64,000 nucleotides of DNA from Desulfovibrio sp. UIB00 (GCF_022508225.1 NZ_JAETXJ010000002.1:1-64000); one strand, 5' to 3'; counted from the first letter of the stretch, positions 37,020 through 46,313 are shown. Translations and numbers: made by a program. The notes: generated by a model not told the origin, from the letters alone.

Positions 37020-38234
37020 ATGCCATTGTGCAGCATTGAAGAGGCCATTGCCGACATCCGGCAGGGCAAAATGATTATTCTGGTAGATGACGAAGGCCGC
37101 GAAAATGAAGGCGACCTCACCATGGCAGCCGAGCATGTGACTCCGGAAGCCATCAATTTTATGGCCAAGTTCGGCAGGGGACTCATCTGCCTGCCTATGG
37201 CTCCCGAGATCATTGACCGCTTGCAATTGCCCCTGATGACCCAGCGCAACGGCTCGCGCTTTGGGACCAACTTCACCATTTCCATTGAAGCCCGAGAGGG
37301 AGTGACCACGGGCATTTCCGCAGCCGACCGCGCCACGACCATTCTGGCTGCCGTTGCCGACAATGTGCGGCCTGACGACATCGTCACCCCCGGTCATATC
37401 TTCCCCCTGCGGGCCAAGGCTGGCGGTGTGCTTTCGCGCGCCGGGCAGACCGAAGGCGGCGTTGACCTTTCCCGTCTGGCAGGGCTCAAGCCTGCGTCCG
37501 TCATCTGCGAAATCATGCGCGACGACGGCACAATGGCACGTATGCCCGACCTCGAAATTTTTGCCGAAGAACATGGCCTCAAAATTGCCGCAGTCAAGGA
37601 TCTCATCCGCTATCGCCTTGACCGGGGTCAGGTTTCGGTGCGCCGTGTGGCGCAGGCCCACCTGCCCACGCGTTTTGGCGATTTTACTGTTATCGCCTAT
37701 GAAAGCGAAAATGAACCCGGCACGCATCTGGCCCTTGTGAAGGGAGACCTTTCCACGCCGGAACCGGTGCTGACCCGTATCCACAGCGAATGCCTCACGG
37801 GCGATGCCCTGGGTTCGTTGCGCTGCGACTGCGGCGGCCAGTTGGGCGCTGCCCTGCGCCAGATTGAAAAAGAGGGACGCGGCGCGTTGCTCTACATGCG
37901 TCAGGAAGGGCGCGGCATCGGCCTTGCCAACAAGATCAAGGCCTACGCCTTGCAGGATGAAGGTTACGACACGGTCGAAGCCAACCGCAAGCTGGGCTTC
38001 CCCCCGGATTTGCGCGACTACGGCACCGGCGCGCAGATGCTGGTTGATCTGGGCATCCACAAGATTCGTCTGCTGACCAATAACCCCAAAAAGATTGTGG
38101 GGCTTTCCGGTTACGGCATAGAGATTGTGGAGCGGGTGCCCATTGAAATGGAAGCCTGCCCGGAGAATGAAAATTATCTGCGTACCAAGAAAGAAAAGAT
38201 GGCGCACATGCTTTCATGTTCGTGCCACCATTAG
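37020..38234 (+). CDS. ribBA: Bifunctional riboflavin enzyme RibBA
   Basis: Fusion of 3,4-dihydroxy-2-butanone-4-phosphate synthase (RibB, about residues 1-205) and GTP cyclohydrolase II (RibA, about 210-404), the two entry enzymes of riboflavin synthesis. RibB landmarks are [20 protein letters not shown] and the [20 protein letters not shown] stretch. RibA carries the zinc cysteines in [20 protein letters not shown] and the catalytic block [20 protein letters not shown]. The frame starts at 36969, but the ATG at 37020 with AAGGAAG upstream gives the family start. A strong terminator follows. No FMN riboswitch was recognised upstream in the 164-base gap. Confidence 0.97.
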   Translation: MPLCSIEEAIADIRQGKMIILVDDEGRENEGDLTMAAEHVTPEAINFMAKFGRGLICLPMAPEIIDRLQLPLMTQRNGSRFGTNFTISIEAREGVTTGISAADRATTILAAVADNVRPDDIVTPGHIFPLRAKAGGVLSRAGQTEGGVDLSRLAGLKPASVICEIMRDDGTMARMPDLEIFAEEHGLKIAAVKDLIRYRLDRGQVSVRRVAQAHLPTRFGDFTVIAYESENEPGTHLALVKGDLSTPEPVLTRIHSECLTGDALGSLRCDCGGQLGAALRQIEKEGRGALLYMRQEGRGIGLANKIKAYALQDEGYDTVEANRKLGFPPDLRDYGTGAQMLVDLGIHKIRLLTNNPKKIVGLSGYGIEIVERVPIEMEACPENENYLRTKKEKMAHMLSCSCHH

Positions 38235-38241
38235 ATCTGTT

Positions 38242-38271
38242 GCGCCGCCCCTTGGGGCGGCGCTTGTTTTT
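38242..38271 (+). terminator. Terminator of ribBA
   Basis: GCGCCGCCCC-TT-GGGGCGGCGC is a ten-base perfect stem followed by TTGTTTTTT. It starts seven bases after the ribBA stop and is among the clearest terminators in the window. Confidence 0.93.
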
Positions 38272-38342
38272 TGCGGGATTGAAGCCACAGGCGCGCCGTT
38301 GCGCCGCCGTTCTTGAAAAGTTGCAAAACAGGGAGCGACGCC

Positions 38343-38903
38343 ATGGGCTTGGGTGAAATGCTGAAAACCCAGTTGGGTTTGCTGTGGAAGTTTCTCGGAT
38401 TTTTTCAGCCCCCGGTGCTGCGTTTTTTGCACGCGCTGGTGGTCTGCCTGATAATGGTGCAGGTGCTGACGCAACTTTTTGGCCTTGGCACAATCCACAT
38501 GATTCTGGGCCTTGTATTGTGCGTGCTGGGATTTGGCCTAGTGGCCTGTGGGCTTGGCATGCGTGGGCCGCGCCACTACTTTCCCTATCTGTGGGGCGAC
38601 ATGGATCAACTTTGCAAAGACGTTGCGGCCATACGCGGCGGCAAGCTGATTATCGCGCCGCGCCCCAAGGGGCTTGCCTGTGTTGTGCAGGGCCTTGGCA
38701 TGGGAGCCTTGAGCATGACCTTGCTCACGGGCCTGTGGTGGTTCCGCTCGTGGCAGATGGGTGATGTGTCGCACACTGCGGCAAGCCTGCACAGCACCTT
38801 TGTATGGCTTTTGCTTGCCTATGCCGTTGGGCATGGCGGCATGGCTCTGGGGCATTTTTTCTTTTGGAAGCAGGCCGCAGCAAAAAAGCCTCAGGCAAAC
38901 TAA
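38343..38903 (+). CDS. Cytochrome b561-like membrane protein
   Basis: Small integral membrane protein, 186 residues, with four hydrophobic helices. Histidines at 30 (LRFLHALVV), 52 (TIHMILG), 150 (SLHSTF) and 164 (AVGHGG) are placed as in b561/hydrogenase-type di-haem cytochromes, so it likely carries b haem and moves electrons between quinone and a periplasmic donor. The start at 38343 (MGLGEML) with AGGGAG upstream is preferred over the frame start at 38313. It follows ribBA's terminator, so it probably has its own promoter. No cytochrome c or hydrogenase partner is adjacent. Confidence 0.65.
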   Translation: MGLGEMLKTQLGLLWKFLGFFQPPVLRFLHALVVCLIMVQVLTQLFGLGTIHMILGLVLCVLGFGLVACGLGMRGPRHYFPYLWGDMDQLCKDVAAIRGGKLIIAPRPKGLACVVQGLGMGALSMTLLTGLWWFRSWQMGDVSHTAASLHSTFVWLLLAYAVGHGGMALGHFFFWKQAAAKKPQAN

Positions 38904-39230
38904 CAAAATCTGCCTGATCGGGTATATCCGCTGGTGTCCGCCGTTGACGGCATCTGTTGGCAGCAGTAATTTTTTTGTGGTGGCGCGCGCTACGCCGTCA
39001 CATCCTCACAATCGCCTGATTCCGGCATGTCTGCCGGGCAATGGGCCGTCCTTTTCACGTCTCCTCACTGCTTGAGTTTTGCCATCCGTTGGGAGAACAC
39101 GGAATATCTTTTTTCATGACAGCCGCAGATTTTTTTATGTGCTTCTTCCCGTCAAACGGCAGGAAACTTTGTGTGCACTGCGTCTTCACAATACCGCGTA
39201 TAAGGCTTAACTGTTTAAAACGATTTGAAT

Positions 39231-39254
39231 TGCAATGATGCAGATCGCATTGCC
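39231..39254. promoter_or_regulatory. Candidate operator upstream of the lactate operon
   Basis: GCAATG (39232-39237) and CATTGC (39248-39253) are perfect six-base arms around ten bases, with a partly symmetric ATGC/GCAT core. A dyad of this size about 100 bases upstream of a promoter-like element suits a regulator bound as a dimer. A chance match cannot be excluded. Confidence 0.3.
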
Positions 39255-39336
39255 CCGGTATGGTTGCAACGACAGTAGGCAAGTTTTTTTGCGATAATGT
39301 CAGACTGTGATACCAAAGTTTTTTGGCTCGTGCCCT

Positions 39337-39364
39337 TTGCAAACTTGTCAAACAACGCTATACG
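39337..39364 (+). promoter_or_regulatory. Candidate promoter of the lactate operon
   Basis: TTGCAA (39337-39342), a 16-base spacer and TATACG (39359-39364) fit a sigma-70 promoter 136 bases before the first gene. A second, weaker pair TTGACC / TATGGG lies at about 39385-39413. No perfect sigma-54 element was seen; TGGCTCGTGCCCTTTGC at 39324-39340 has the right halves but the wrong spacing. Confidence 0.35.
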
Positions 39365-39499
39365 TCTTCATTCTCGTAAAAAAGTTGACCGACTGTTCAA
39401 ACAACCGTATGGGAATCCAAATCTGTCAGGCCCGCGCAAGGGGCGCGAGGTCTGTGCCTTACCATAAAGACGTTCATGACGGACTTTTAAGGAGGCCTT

Positions 39500-40885
39500 A
39501 TGGCAAGCCAGGCGTTGATTAAGGATTTTGAAGACATGATCGGCAAGGAAAACGTGTTCAGTTCCGAAGCCGACCGCATGAGCTATTCGTATGATTCTGC
39601 GGTGTTGCCGCCGGTCATGCCTTCTTTGGTGGTGCGCCCCACTACCAAGGAACAGCTCGGCCAGTGTGTGAAAAAACTGTATGACAACGGTATCCCCATG
39701 ACCGTGCGCGGCGCGGGAACCAACCTTTCCGGCGGCACCATTCCGGACAAGTCCGAGACTGTGGTCATTCTGACCACCGGCCTTAACCGCATTATTGAAA
39801 TCAATTCTGACGACCTCTACGCTGTGGTGGAACCGGGCGTCATTACTGCTGAATTTGCGGCTACGGTTGCCAAGAAAAATCTTTTCTACCCCCCCGATCC
39901 GGGTTCTCAGGCAGTGTCCACCCTCGCGGGCAACATTGCTGAAAACGCTGGCGGCCTGCGCGGCCTCAAGTACGGCGTTACCAAGGATTACCTCATGGGC
40001 ATCGAATTTTTCGACGCCACGGGCGAAGTGGTCAAATCCGGTTCGCGCACGGTCAAGTGCGTTACCGGTTACAACCTCGCCGGCATGATGGTGCAGTCTG
40101 AAGGCACGCTGGGCGTTATTTCTGAAGCCATTCTCAAGCTCGTGCCGCCGCCAAAGGCCTCCAAGGCTCTGATGGCAGTGTTCTCTGACGTGCAGGACGC
40201 CGCCGACGCCGTGGCTGGCATCATTGCCGCCCACGTTGTGCCCTGTACTCTCGAATTCCTCGACAACAACACCATTGTGCGCGTTGACGACTTCACCAAG
40301 GCTGGTCTGCCGCGCGAAGCGGGCGCCATCCTGCTCATCGAAGTGGACGGCCATCCCGCCCAGGTTGCTGACGATGCCGAAGCCGTTGAAAAGGTGCTGA
40401 AGGCCAACCACGCCACCGCCGTGCACGTGCCCAAGGACGCCGCCGAAAAGTTCAAGCTGTGGGAAGCCCGCCGCATGGCTCTGCCCGTGCTGGCCCGCGC
40501 CCGGCCCACCACCGTGCTTGAAGACGCCACCGTGCCGCGTTCGCAGATCCCCGCCATGGTCAAGGCCGTCAACGACATCGCGGCCAAGTACCGCCTTGAA
40601 GTGGGCACCTTTGGTCACGCTGGCGACGGCAACCTGCATCCCACCTTCCTGTGCGACAAGCGCGACGCCGACGAATTCAAGCGCGTGGAAGAAGCCATCG
40701 ACGAAATGTTCGACACGGCTATCAAGCTGAAGGGTACGCTCTCCGGCGAACACGGCATCGGCACCGCCAAGTCCAAGTGGATGGAAAAGGAAACCTCACG
40801 CGGCACCATTCTGTTCTCGCAGCGGCTGCGCCGGGCTCTTGACCCCAAGGGACTGCTTAACTCCACCAAGCTGGTGGGCATCTAA
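39500..40885 (+). CDS. FAD-linked D-lactate/glycolate dehydrogenase (GlcD-like)
   Basis: FAD-dependent 2-hydroxyacid oxidase of the GlcD/Dld type, 461 residues, that feeds lactate electrons to the membrane pool. The FAD-binding PCMH domain covers about residues 35-215 (VVRPTTKEQLGQCV, TVRGAGTNLSGGTIPDKSET, PPDPGSQAVSTLAGNIAENA). The C-terminal cap ends with FGHAGDGNLHP and LSGEHGIGTAKSKWM, typical of this family. GlcD-like proteins need partner Fe-S subunits, and the next gene supplies one. The operon has no lactate permease in the window. D-lactate rather than L-lactate is preferred from the family but not certain. Confidence 0.9.
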   Translation: MASQALIKDFEDMIGKENVFSSEADRMSYSYDSAVLPPVMPSLVVRPTTKEQLGQCVKKLYDNGIPMTVRGAGTNLSGGTIPDKSETVVILTTGLNRIIEINSDDLYAVVEPGVITAEFAATVAKKNLFYPPDPGSQAVSTLAGNIAENAGGLRGLKYGVTKDYLMGIEFFDATGEVVKSGSRTVKCVTGYNLAGMMVQSEGTLGVISEAILKLVPPPKASKALMAVFSDVQDAADAVAGIIAAHVVPCTLEFLDNNTIVRVDDFTKAGLPREAGAILLIEVDGHPAQVADDAEAVEKVLKANHATAVHVPKDAAEKFKLWEARRMALPVLARARPTTVLEDATVPRSQIPAMVKAVNDIAAKYRLEVGTFGHAGDGNLHPTFLCDKRDADEFKRVEEAIDEMFDTAIKLKGTLSGEHGIGTAKSKWMEKETSRGTILFSQRLRRALDPKGLLNSTKLVGI

Positions 40886-41005
40886 GTAGTTCGCTCCGGC
40901 ATTGCAGAGGCGGGGTCTTTTGGCCCCCGTCTTTTCCGGGGGCTGCCCGCCCTGTGCGGGCGCTACCGGGCAAGAGCAAAAATTCAACCGCTCCAGGAGC
41001 GTTTC

Positions 41006-42301
41006 ATGAGTACTATGCACGAACTGGCCCAGCGCCTTATGGCCCTGGACGACAGGATCACTGCCTGCATGAAATGCGGCATGTGCCAGGCCGTGTGCCC
41101 CATGTTCGGCGCCACCGGTATGGAAGCTGACGTGGCTCGCGGCAAGCTGGCCCTTATTGACAACCTGGCCCATGAGATGATTCAGGACCCTGCGGCTGTG
41201 GCCGAAAAACTGGGCCGCTGCCTTTTGTGCGGTTCCTGCCAGGCGTCCTGCCCGCCCGGCGTCCAGATTATGGACGTCTTCATGGAAGCCCGTGAAATCG
41301 TAAACGAGTTTATCGGCCTGCACCCGGTCAAGAAGATGATCTTCCGGTCTCTTCTGACCAAGCCTGGCCTCTTCAACTTCGCCATGCGCGTTGGCGCGCC
41401 CATGCAGGGCCTTATCTTTGGCTCGAGCAACGACGCGCAGGGTACCGTGTGCGCGCCTCTGCTCAACTTCATGCTGGGCGACCGCCACATTCACCCCCTG
41501 GCAAAAACGCCTCTGCACGCCCGTTACGGCGCGCTTGACGAACCCCGCCGTGCTGGCGGGCTCAAGGTGGCGTTCTTCCCCGGCTGCGTGGGCGACAAAA
41601 TGTACACCGATATGGCAGAAGCCTGCCTGAAGGTGCTGCGTTATCACAACGTGGCCGTGTTCATGCCCAAAAACCTCACCTGCTGTGGTATTCCGGCGCT
41701 TTCGTCCGGCGATGCCAAGGGCATGGTGGAGCAGATGCGCGTGAACGTGGAAGCCCTCAAAAACGGCGACTTCGACTATATTCTCAGCCCCTGCGGTTCC
41801 TGCACCTCCACGGTCAAGGAACTGTGGCCCCGCTACGCGCACCGTCTTGGTTCTGCCGAAAAGCACAAGATTGAAGAACTGGCCGCCAAGGCCATGGACA
41901 TCAATGCCTTCCTGGTGGATGTGCTCAAGGTGCAGCCCGCCGAGCAGGCTCAGGATAACGCCGTCAGCGTGACCTACCACGATTCTTGCCACCTCAAGAA
42001 GTCGCTTGGCGTTGTCAGCCAGCCCCGTTCCGTTGTTGCGGCCAACCCGGCCTACAAGATTACGGAAATGGCCGAAGCTGACCGCTGCTGCGGCTGCGGC
42101 GGATCGTTCAACCTCTTCCACTACGACTATTCGCGCAAGATCGGCCAGCGCAAGCGCAACAATGTGGTAGCCTCCGGAGCCAAGATTGTGGCCGCCGGTT
42201 GCCCTGCCTGCATGATGCAGCTTGAGGACGTGCTTTCGCACAACCACGACTCCGTGCGCGTCAAGCACACTGTGGAGTTGTACGCTGAAAGCCTGAAGTA
42301 A
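41006..42301 (+). CDS. Fe-S subunit of lactate dehydrogenase (GlcF/LutA-like)
   Basis: Iron-sulfur subunit of 431 residues that accepts electrons from the FAD subunit. Two ferredoxin-type clusters near the N-terminus are clear (CMKCGMCQAVCPMFG and CLLCGSCQASCPPG). Two CCG domains follow (FFPGCVGDKMYTD through LTCCGIPAL, and YHDSCHLKKSLGV through RCCGCGGSF). This is the GlcF/LutA pattern. It begins 120 bases after the FAD gene, with a GGAG site before the ATG; GC-rich hairpins in that gap may tune relative expression. The partner assignment follows the conserved gene order in sulfate reducers. Confidence 0.92.
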   Translation: MSTMHELAQRLMALDDRITACMKCGMCQAVCPMFGATGMEADVARGKLALIDNLAHEMIQDPAAVAEKLGRCLLCGSCQASCPPGVQIMDVFMEAREIVNEFIGLHPVKKMIFRSLLTKPGLFNFAMRVGAPMQGLIFGSSNDAQGTVCAPLLNFMLGDRHIHPLAKTPLHARYGALDEPRRAGGLKVAFFPGCVGDKMYTDMAEACLKVLRYHNVAVFMPKNLTCCGIPALSSGDAKGMVEQMRVNVEALKNGDFDYILSPCGSCTSTVKELWPRYAHRLGSAEKHKIEELAAKAMDINAFLVDVLKVQPAEQAQDNAVSVTYHDSCHLKKSLGVVSQPRSVVAANPAYKITEMAEADRCCGCGGSFNLFHYDYSRKIGQRKRNNVVASGAKIVAAGCPACMMQLEDVLSHNHDSVRVKHTVELYAESLK

Positions 42302-42547
42302 CATGTGAGCGCGGCGGGGGACTGTGGTTCCTCCGCCGCGTTTATCAACCCGGCGGTTATTCTGCCAGAATGCCCATCTGAAGAAGAGCCGTGGGGTTTT
42401 GTTTCTGAAGCTATGGGCGTGTTACGCCGTTCGCAGGAATATGAGCGCAAACAATGGCAGCGGGTGAATCCGGCCCTCTGCACACTACTTTTCGCGGCGA
42501 AGCTGCATGGTTCAAGAACCCGGCGTGTTTTGAAAAAGGAGTTGTTT

Positions 42548-43174
42548 ATGACACATCAGGAATTGGTAGAAGCCTTTTCCGCCAAGGCTGCGGCTGTTAC
42601 CGCCGTAGTGCAGGAAGTGCCCAACATGGCAGCCGCCTTGCAGTATGTTGTGGACGTTTGCGCCAACAAGGCTCCCGCAGAGCTTTTGGCTGACGAACCC
42701 GGCACGGAACAAGGCCCCCTTGGCCCCAATAAGGTTCCCACGCGCGTGCAGCGTGTGGTGGCAGCGCCCCAGCTTGGCGACGCCGACTTTGCCGCGCTGG
42801 CAGCTGCCTGTGAAGAAAAAGGTTTTCTGTGCATCCGCGAAGGGCTGCGCAACTATCTTGCCGGTATTGACGTGGGCGTTTCCACCGCCGAACTTGGCGT
42901 TGCCGCCAGTGGCACCTGCCTGCTCAATACCGACAGTGAAGACGTGCGCCTTACGGGCATGATCTCGGAAGTTTCCGTGCTGATGCTGCGCAAGTCCACC
43001 ATCTACCCCGATCTGCCCTCCATAGCCCAGTTGCTGCGCGAGCGCATGAACGAAGGTACTGCCACGTACACCACCCTGGTGACTGGCCCCAGCCGTACCG
43101 CCGACATTGAGCGCGTGGCTGCCGTGGGCGTGCATGGGCCGCTGGAACTGCATATCATTCTGCTGGAGGACTAA
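42548..43174 (+). CDS. lutC: LutC/YkgG-family lactate utilisation protein
   Basis: LUD-domain protein of 208 residues, the LutC-type subunit needed for L-lactate use in other bacteria. The C-terminal half has the family pattern: GVSTAELGVAASGTCLLNTD, then STIYPDLPSIAQLL and GPSRTADIERVAAVGVHGP at the end. The frame opens at 42305, but the ATG at 42548 with AAGGAG upstream is the natural start. The 246-base gap from the previous gene is unusually large inside an operon. It is followed by the fused LutB-type gene after three bases. Confidence 0.9.
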   Translation: MTHQELVEAFSAKAAAVTAVVQEVPNMAAALQYVVDVCANKAPAELLADEPGTEQGPLGPNKVPTRVQRVVAAPQLGDADFAALAAACEEKGFLCIREGLRNYLAGIDVGVSTAELGVAASGTCLLNTDSEDVRLTGMISEVSVLMLRKSTIYPDLPSIAQLLRERMNEGTATYTTLVTGPSRTADIERVAAVGVHGPLELHIILLED

Positions 43175-43177
43175 CCC

Positions 43178-45328
43178 ATGCATGACGCCCTCAAGAGCTC
43201 ATCGGGATATCATAAGGAACTGGACGAAGCCCTGAACGACGAATTTCTGCGTCGTACCCTTGATACCTTTGCCGTGGCCTACCGCGCCAACCGCGAAGCC
43301 GTGTTCAAGGAAGTGGACGAGAAGGCGCTGATCAAACAGATCGCCGACGCCAAGGACTACGCCTGTCAGCACATGGACGAGCTGTACGCTCAGTTCAAGG
43401 CCGAGGCTGAAAAGCGCGGCGTGCACGTGCACCGTGCCGCCACAGCTGCCGAAGCCAACGACATGATCGTGCGCATCGCCAAAGAAAACAAAGTGAAAAA
43501 GGTGGTCAAGTCCAAGTCCATGACCGCCGAAGAAATCGGCCTGAACACCGCGTTGGAAGGCAATGGCCTGATCGTGGACGAAACCGACCTTGGCGAATGG
43601 ATCATCCAGCTGCGCCACGAAGGTCCTTCGCACATGGTTATGCCCGCCATCCACCTTTCGCGTTATCAGGTGGCGGACGACTTCACCAAGGCCACCGGCG
43701 TCAAGCAGGATTCTGACGTGCAGCGTCTGGTCAAGGTGGCCCGCGTGCAGTTGCGCCGCAAGTTCATCGCCGCCGATATGGGCGTGAGCGGCTGTAACTT
43801 TGCAGTGGCCGAAAACGGCGCCATCTCTACCGTGACCAACGAAGGCAACGCCCGCATGGTTACGACCCTGCCGCGTGTGCATGTTGCCATTGCCGGTCTG
43901 GACAAGCTCGTTGCCAAGCTGGACGATGCCCTGGTGGCTCTTCAGGTTCTGCCCCGCAACGCCACCGCCCAGCGCCTTACCTCCTATGTCACCTGGATGT
44001 GCGGCGCAGGCCCCTGCGCAGCCAATGCCGACGACAAAAAGATCCTGCACGTTATCTTTCTTGATAACGGTCGTACCGAAATCGCCAAGGATCCCCTGTT
44101 CTCGCAGGTGTTCCGCTGTGTGCGCTGCGGCGCTTGCGCCAACGTCTGCCCTGTGTACCGCCTCGTGGGCGGCCACAAGATGGGCTACATTTACATTGGC
44201 GCCATCGGCCTGATCCTTACCTACTTCTTCCACGGCAAGGATCGTGCGCGTATTCTCAGCCAGAACTGCATGGGCTGCGAATCGTGCGCCAATGTGTGCG
44301 CTGGCGGCATTGACCTGCCGCGTCTTATCCGCGAAGTGCGCTCGCGTCTCAACGTGGAACAGGGCGCGCCCATCGAAGCCAACCTGCTTTCCGCTGTGAT
44401 GAAGAACCGCAAGCTGTTCCACAAGCTGCTCAAGTTCGCCAGCTTCGCCCAGAAGCCCTTCACGCGCGGCGCGCAGTTCCAGCGCCATCTGCCTGCCGTC
44501 TTCCTTGGCAAGCACAACTTCAAGGCTCTGCCTGCCATCGCCAACAAGTCCTTCCGTGACCGTTGGCCCGAACTGGCTCCCAAGGTGCAGAACCCCACCT
44601 TCCGCGTTGCTATCTTCAGCGGTTGCGCCCAGGACTTCATCTACCCTGAAGAACTGGAAGCCTGCGTGAAGATCCTGGCCGCCAAGAACGTGGCTGTGGA
44701 CTTCCCCATGGAACAGTCCTGCTGCGGCCTGCCCCTCGAAATGATGGGCCAGCGCAAAACCTCCATGGATGTGGCCAAGCAGAACATTGCCGCATTCCGT
44801 GGCGGCAACTACGACTACATCATCACGCTGTGCGCCAGCTGCGCCGGTCATCTCAAGCACCACTACCCTGAAATCCTGGATCAGGATTTCTCCACGGTGG
44901 AAGCTCAGGCCTTTGCGGCCAAGATCATCGACTTCAGCTCTTTCGTGCATGACGTGCTGGGCCTCAAGGCCGAGGACTTCAACAAGTCCGCGCAGAAGGT
45001 CACCTACCATGCCTCGTGCCACCTGTGCCGTGGCCTGGGCGTCAAAAAGGCCCCCCGCGACCTTATCGGTGATGCGGCGGAATACGTGCCTTGCGAGGAA
45101 GAAGAAGTGTGCTGCGGCTTTGGCGGCAGCTACTCTGTGAAGTTCCCCGAAATCTCCGCCCAGTTGCTGGACAAGAAGATCGCCAACATGAAGGCCACCG
45201 GCGCTGACCGCCTGGTGGTGGACTGCCCCGGCTGCGTCATGCAGATCCGTGGTGGTGCTGAAAAGCAGGGCCTCAAGATAAAGGTCGATCATATTGCCGA
45301 ACTTCTGGCTGAAAATCTGAAAAAGTAA
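43178..45328 (+). CDS. Fused LutB-LutA-type Fe-S protein
   Basis: Large protein of 716 residues joining two parts that are separate in the Bacillus lutABC system. Residues 1-300 carry the LUD domain of LutB (KKVVKSKSMTAEEIG, VSGCNFAVAENGAI). Two 4Fe-4S motifs follow: C314-C317-C320-C324 (CVRCGACANVCPVYR) and C364-C367-C370-C374 (CMGCESCANVCAGGIDL). The C-terminal half has two CCG domains as in LutA (FSGCAQDFIYPEELEAC to SCCGLP; YHASCHLCRGLG to VCCGFGGSY). Fusion fixes the stoichiometry of the electron path. It is the last gene before strong terminators. Confidence 0.92.
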   Translation: MHDALKSSSGYHKELDEALNDEFLRRTLDTFAVAYRANREAVFKEVDEKALIKQIADAKDYACQHMDELYAQFKAEAEKRGVHVHRAATAAEANDMIVRIAKENKVKKVVKSKSMTAEEIGLNTALEGNGLIVDETDLGEWIIQLRHEGPSHMVMPAIHLSRYQVADDFTKATGVKQDSDVQRLVKVARVQLRRKFIAADMGVSGCNFAVAENGAISTVTNEGNARMVTTLPRVHVAIAGLDKLVAKLDDALVALQVLPRNATAQRLTSYVTWMCGAGPCAANADDKKILHVIFLDNGRTEIAKDPLFSQVFRCVRCGACANVCPVYRLVGGHKMGYIYIGAIGLILTYFFHGKDRARILSQNCMGCESCANVCAGGIDLPRLIREVRSRLNVEQGAPIEANLLSAVMKNRKLFHKLLKFASFAQKPFTRGAQFQRHLPAVFLGKHNFKALPAIANKSFRDRWPELAPKVQNPTFRVAIFSGCAQDFIYPEELEACVKILAAKNVAVDFPMEQSCCGLPLEMMGQRKTSMDVAKQNIAAFRGGNYDYIITLCASCAGHLKHHYPEILDQDFSTVEAQAFAAKIIDFSSFVHDVLGLKAEDFNKSAQKVTYHASCHLCRGLGVKKAPRDLIGDAAEYVPCEEEEVCCGFGGSYSVKFPEISAQLLDKKIANMKATGADRLVVDCPGCVMQIRGGAEKQGLKIKVDHIAELLAENLKK

Positions 45329-45340
45329 TCCAACGAAACA

Positions 45341-45437
45341 TCTTCCTGCGGGTGGAGAGCTGAGGCTCTTCATCCGCAGGAAAGTTGAGGGAAGGTTTCG
45401 GTTCTCCACTGTGGGGAGGGCCGAAACCTATTTTTTT
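45341..45437 (+). terminator. Double hairpin and terminator after the lactate operon
   Basis: A first hairpin, CTTCCTGCGG... against ...CCGCAGGAAAG (45341-45384), has a near-perfect stem of about 18 bases. A second, AGGTTTCGG (45393) against CCGAAACCT (45421-45429), is followed by ATTTTTTT. Tandem stable hairpins may protect the mRNA 3-prime end as well as stop transcription. Confidence 0.9.
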
Positions 45438-45580
45438 GCCACATTGAGCGGCATTAGCAGGCGAAGCCCTGCGCCGCATTCTTTTCATCCCTTGTGGCAT
45501 CGTAGATTAGCGCACAGTGCTGCGTCTGCTCATTCCCGGCGTGTTCCCATAGTGCCCAGGGCGAGGCAGCACATATGTTG

Positions 45581-45612
45581 AAAAGGCCGCCCAGCATTGC
45601 AGGGCGGCCTTT
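45581..45612. terminator. Convergent-side hairpin terminator
   Basis: AAAGGCCGCCC / GGGCGGCCTTT has eleven-base perfect arms with an eight- to nine-base loop. On the minus strand a T run follows (CCTTTTCAAC), consistent with ending the gene at 45670-46074. Confidence 0.7.
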
Positions 45613-45669
45613 GCGCATTGAGCGGTCTGGTGGATATGTCTGGATAATCCTTTGTGGAATACTGTTTCG

Positions 45670-46074
45670 CTAATGGCTGCGCTGCTTAGCTGGAAGTTGC
45701 TTCCAGTACCAGTTGCTCACGAGCGTATCGTCACGTGACGCCCACTCACCGCACGATTCAAAATAGTCCAGCACGCTCTGTTCCCTGAGGCTGAGCTCAA
45801 GGCCTGGACGTGCCATCTGGCGCATGCGGATGAAGATCACCAGACATTCAAAGAGCGAAAAAAGATCGTCAGTCTCCAGGGCATCCTGCTTCAGGTATTT
45901 TGTAAATTCCTGATAAAAGGGGTTGTGCTCGTCAACTATGGCATCATAGTCCGTGCTGAATTCCTTGAGTGACATGAAGCCAGAACGAAAGTGCTTTTCG
46001 AATGGGCACTCATGATCCTGTCCTGCTTTGGCACAGAGGCGCTGCATAAGTTCCAAATGATCTGAAAGCGGCAT
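45670..46074 (-). CDS. Hypothetical protein, all-helical
   Basis: 134 residues from the ATG at 46074, which has AGGAGAC upstream. The longer frame to 46131 has no better site. The protein is acidic and looks helical, with scattered Phe and Tyr (HFRSGFMSLKEFSTDYDAIV, FECLVIFIRMRQMARPG), two cysteines near the N-terminus (C14 and C22) and one near the C-terminus. I recognise no family. No signal peptide or membrane segment. It is alone between two convergent units; a terminator at 46148 lies upstream of it. The ribosome site and clear terminator on both sides support a real gene. Confidence 0.6.
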   Translation of the reverse strand: MPLSDHLELMQRLCAKAGQDHECPFEKHFRSGFMSLKEFSTDYDAIVDEHNPFYQEFTKYLKQDALETDDLFSLFECLVIFIRMRQMARPGLELSLREQSVLDYFESCGEWASRDDTLVSNWYWKQLPAKQRSH

Positions 46075-46147
46075 AGCTTGTCTCCTGAGACAAAATGTTC
46101 TGCTTAAAGATAGTTTATCTTCTATAAACATTCAAATCAAGCAGGCG

Positions 46148-46178
46148 AAAAAAAAGCCCGCTCTTGTACCGGGCGGGC
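46148..46178 (-). terminator. Terminator for the secreted-protein gene
   Basis: On the minus strand GCCCGC / GCGGGC arms are separated by a loop of eleven bases and followed by TTTTTTTT. It lies 136 bases past the stop of the gene at 46314 and just before the next minus-strand gene. Confidence 0.7.
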
Positions 46179-46179
46179 A

Positions 46180-46313
46180 GTCGCAAAAACAATTTTAAAA
46201 AACAGCGTTTGAAGCTAAAATTATTTAACTTGTTTGCTCAATGGGCTGTTTGAACAATAAAAAAGTTTTTTTGATTTTTTTGTTAAAAGTAAAAATTGTT
46301 TTTTGCAATTAGG
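46180..46313. other. AT-rich intergenic island
   Basis: This 134-base stretch is extremely A/T-rich with runs of T and A (for example TTTTTTTGATTTTTTTG), unlike the GC-rich surroundings. No promoter can be fixed in it because A/T runs match -10 elements everywhere. It might bind H-NS-like or IHF proteins, or be a scar of acquired DNA. Confidence 0.4.

Larger units (their letters stand above)
38904..39499. other. Regulatory region of the lactate operon
   Basis: About 600 bases without a believable gene precede the lactate oxidation operon. The region is AT-rich from 39100. It holds an inverted repeat at 39231-39253, a candidate promoter at 39337-39364 and a good ribosome site (AAGGAGG) just before 39500. 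CCGGCA/TGCCGG (about 39022-39037) is a further small hairpin. The size suggests a multi-input control region or a long leader. Confidence 0.55.
45329..45669. other. Gap between the lactate operon and a minus-strand hypothetical gene
   Basis: 341 bases of convergent 3-prime ends. Apart from the double hairpin there is AAAAGGCCGCCC/AGGGCGGCCTTT at 45581-45612, which can serve as a terminator for the minus-strand gene ending at 45670. Nothing else is seen. Confidence 0.6.

Noticed and set aside
39324-39340. Sigma-54 promoter before the lactate operon
   Set aside because: The TGGC and TTTGC halves are present, but the spacing between GG and GC is two bases too long.
43199-45409. 736-codon frame antisense to the fused lut gene
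   Set aside because: Mirror frame of a strongly supported Fe-S protein; its translation is His- and Val-rich without any domain.
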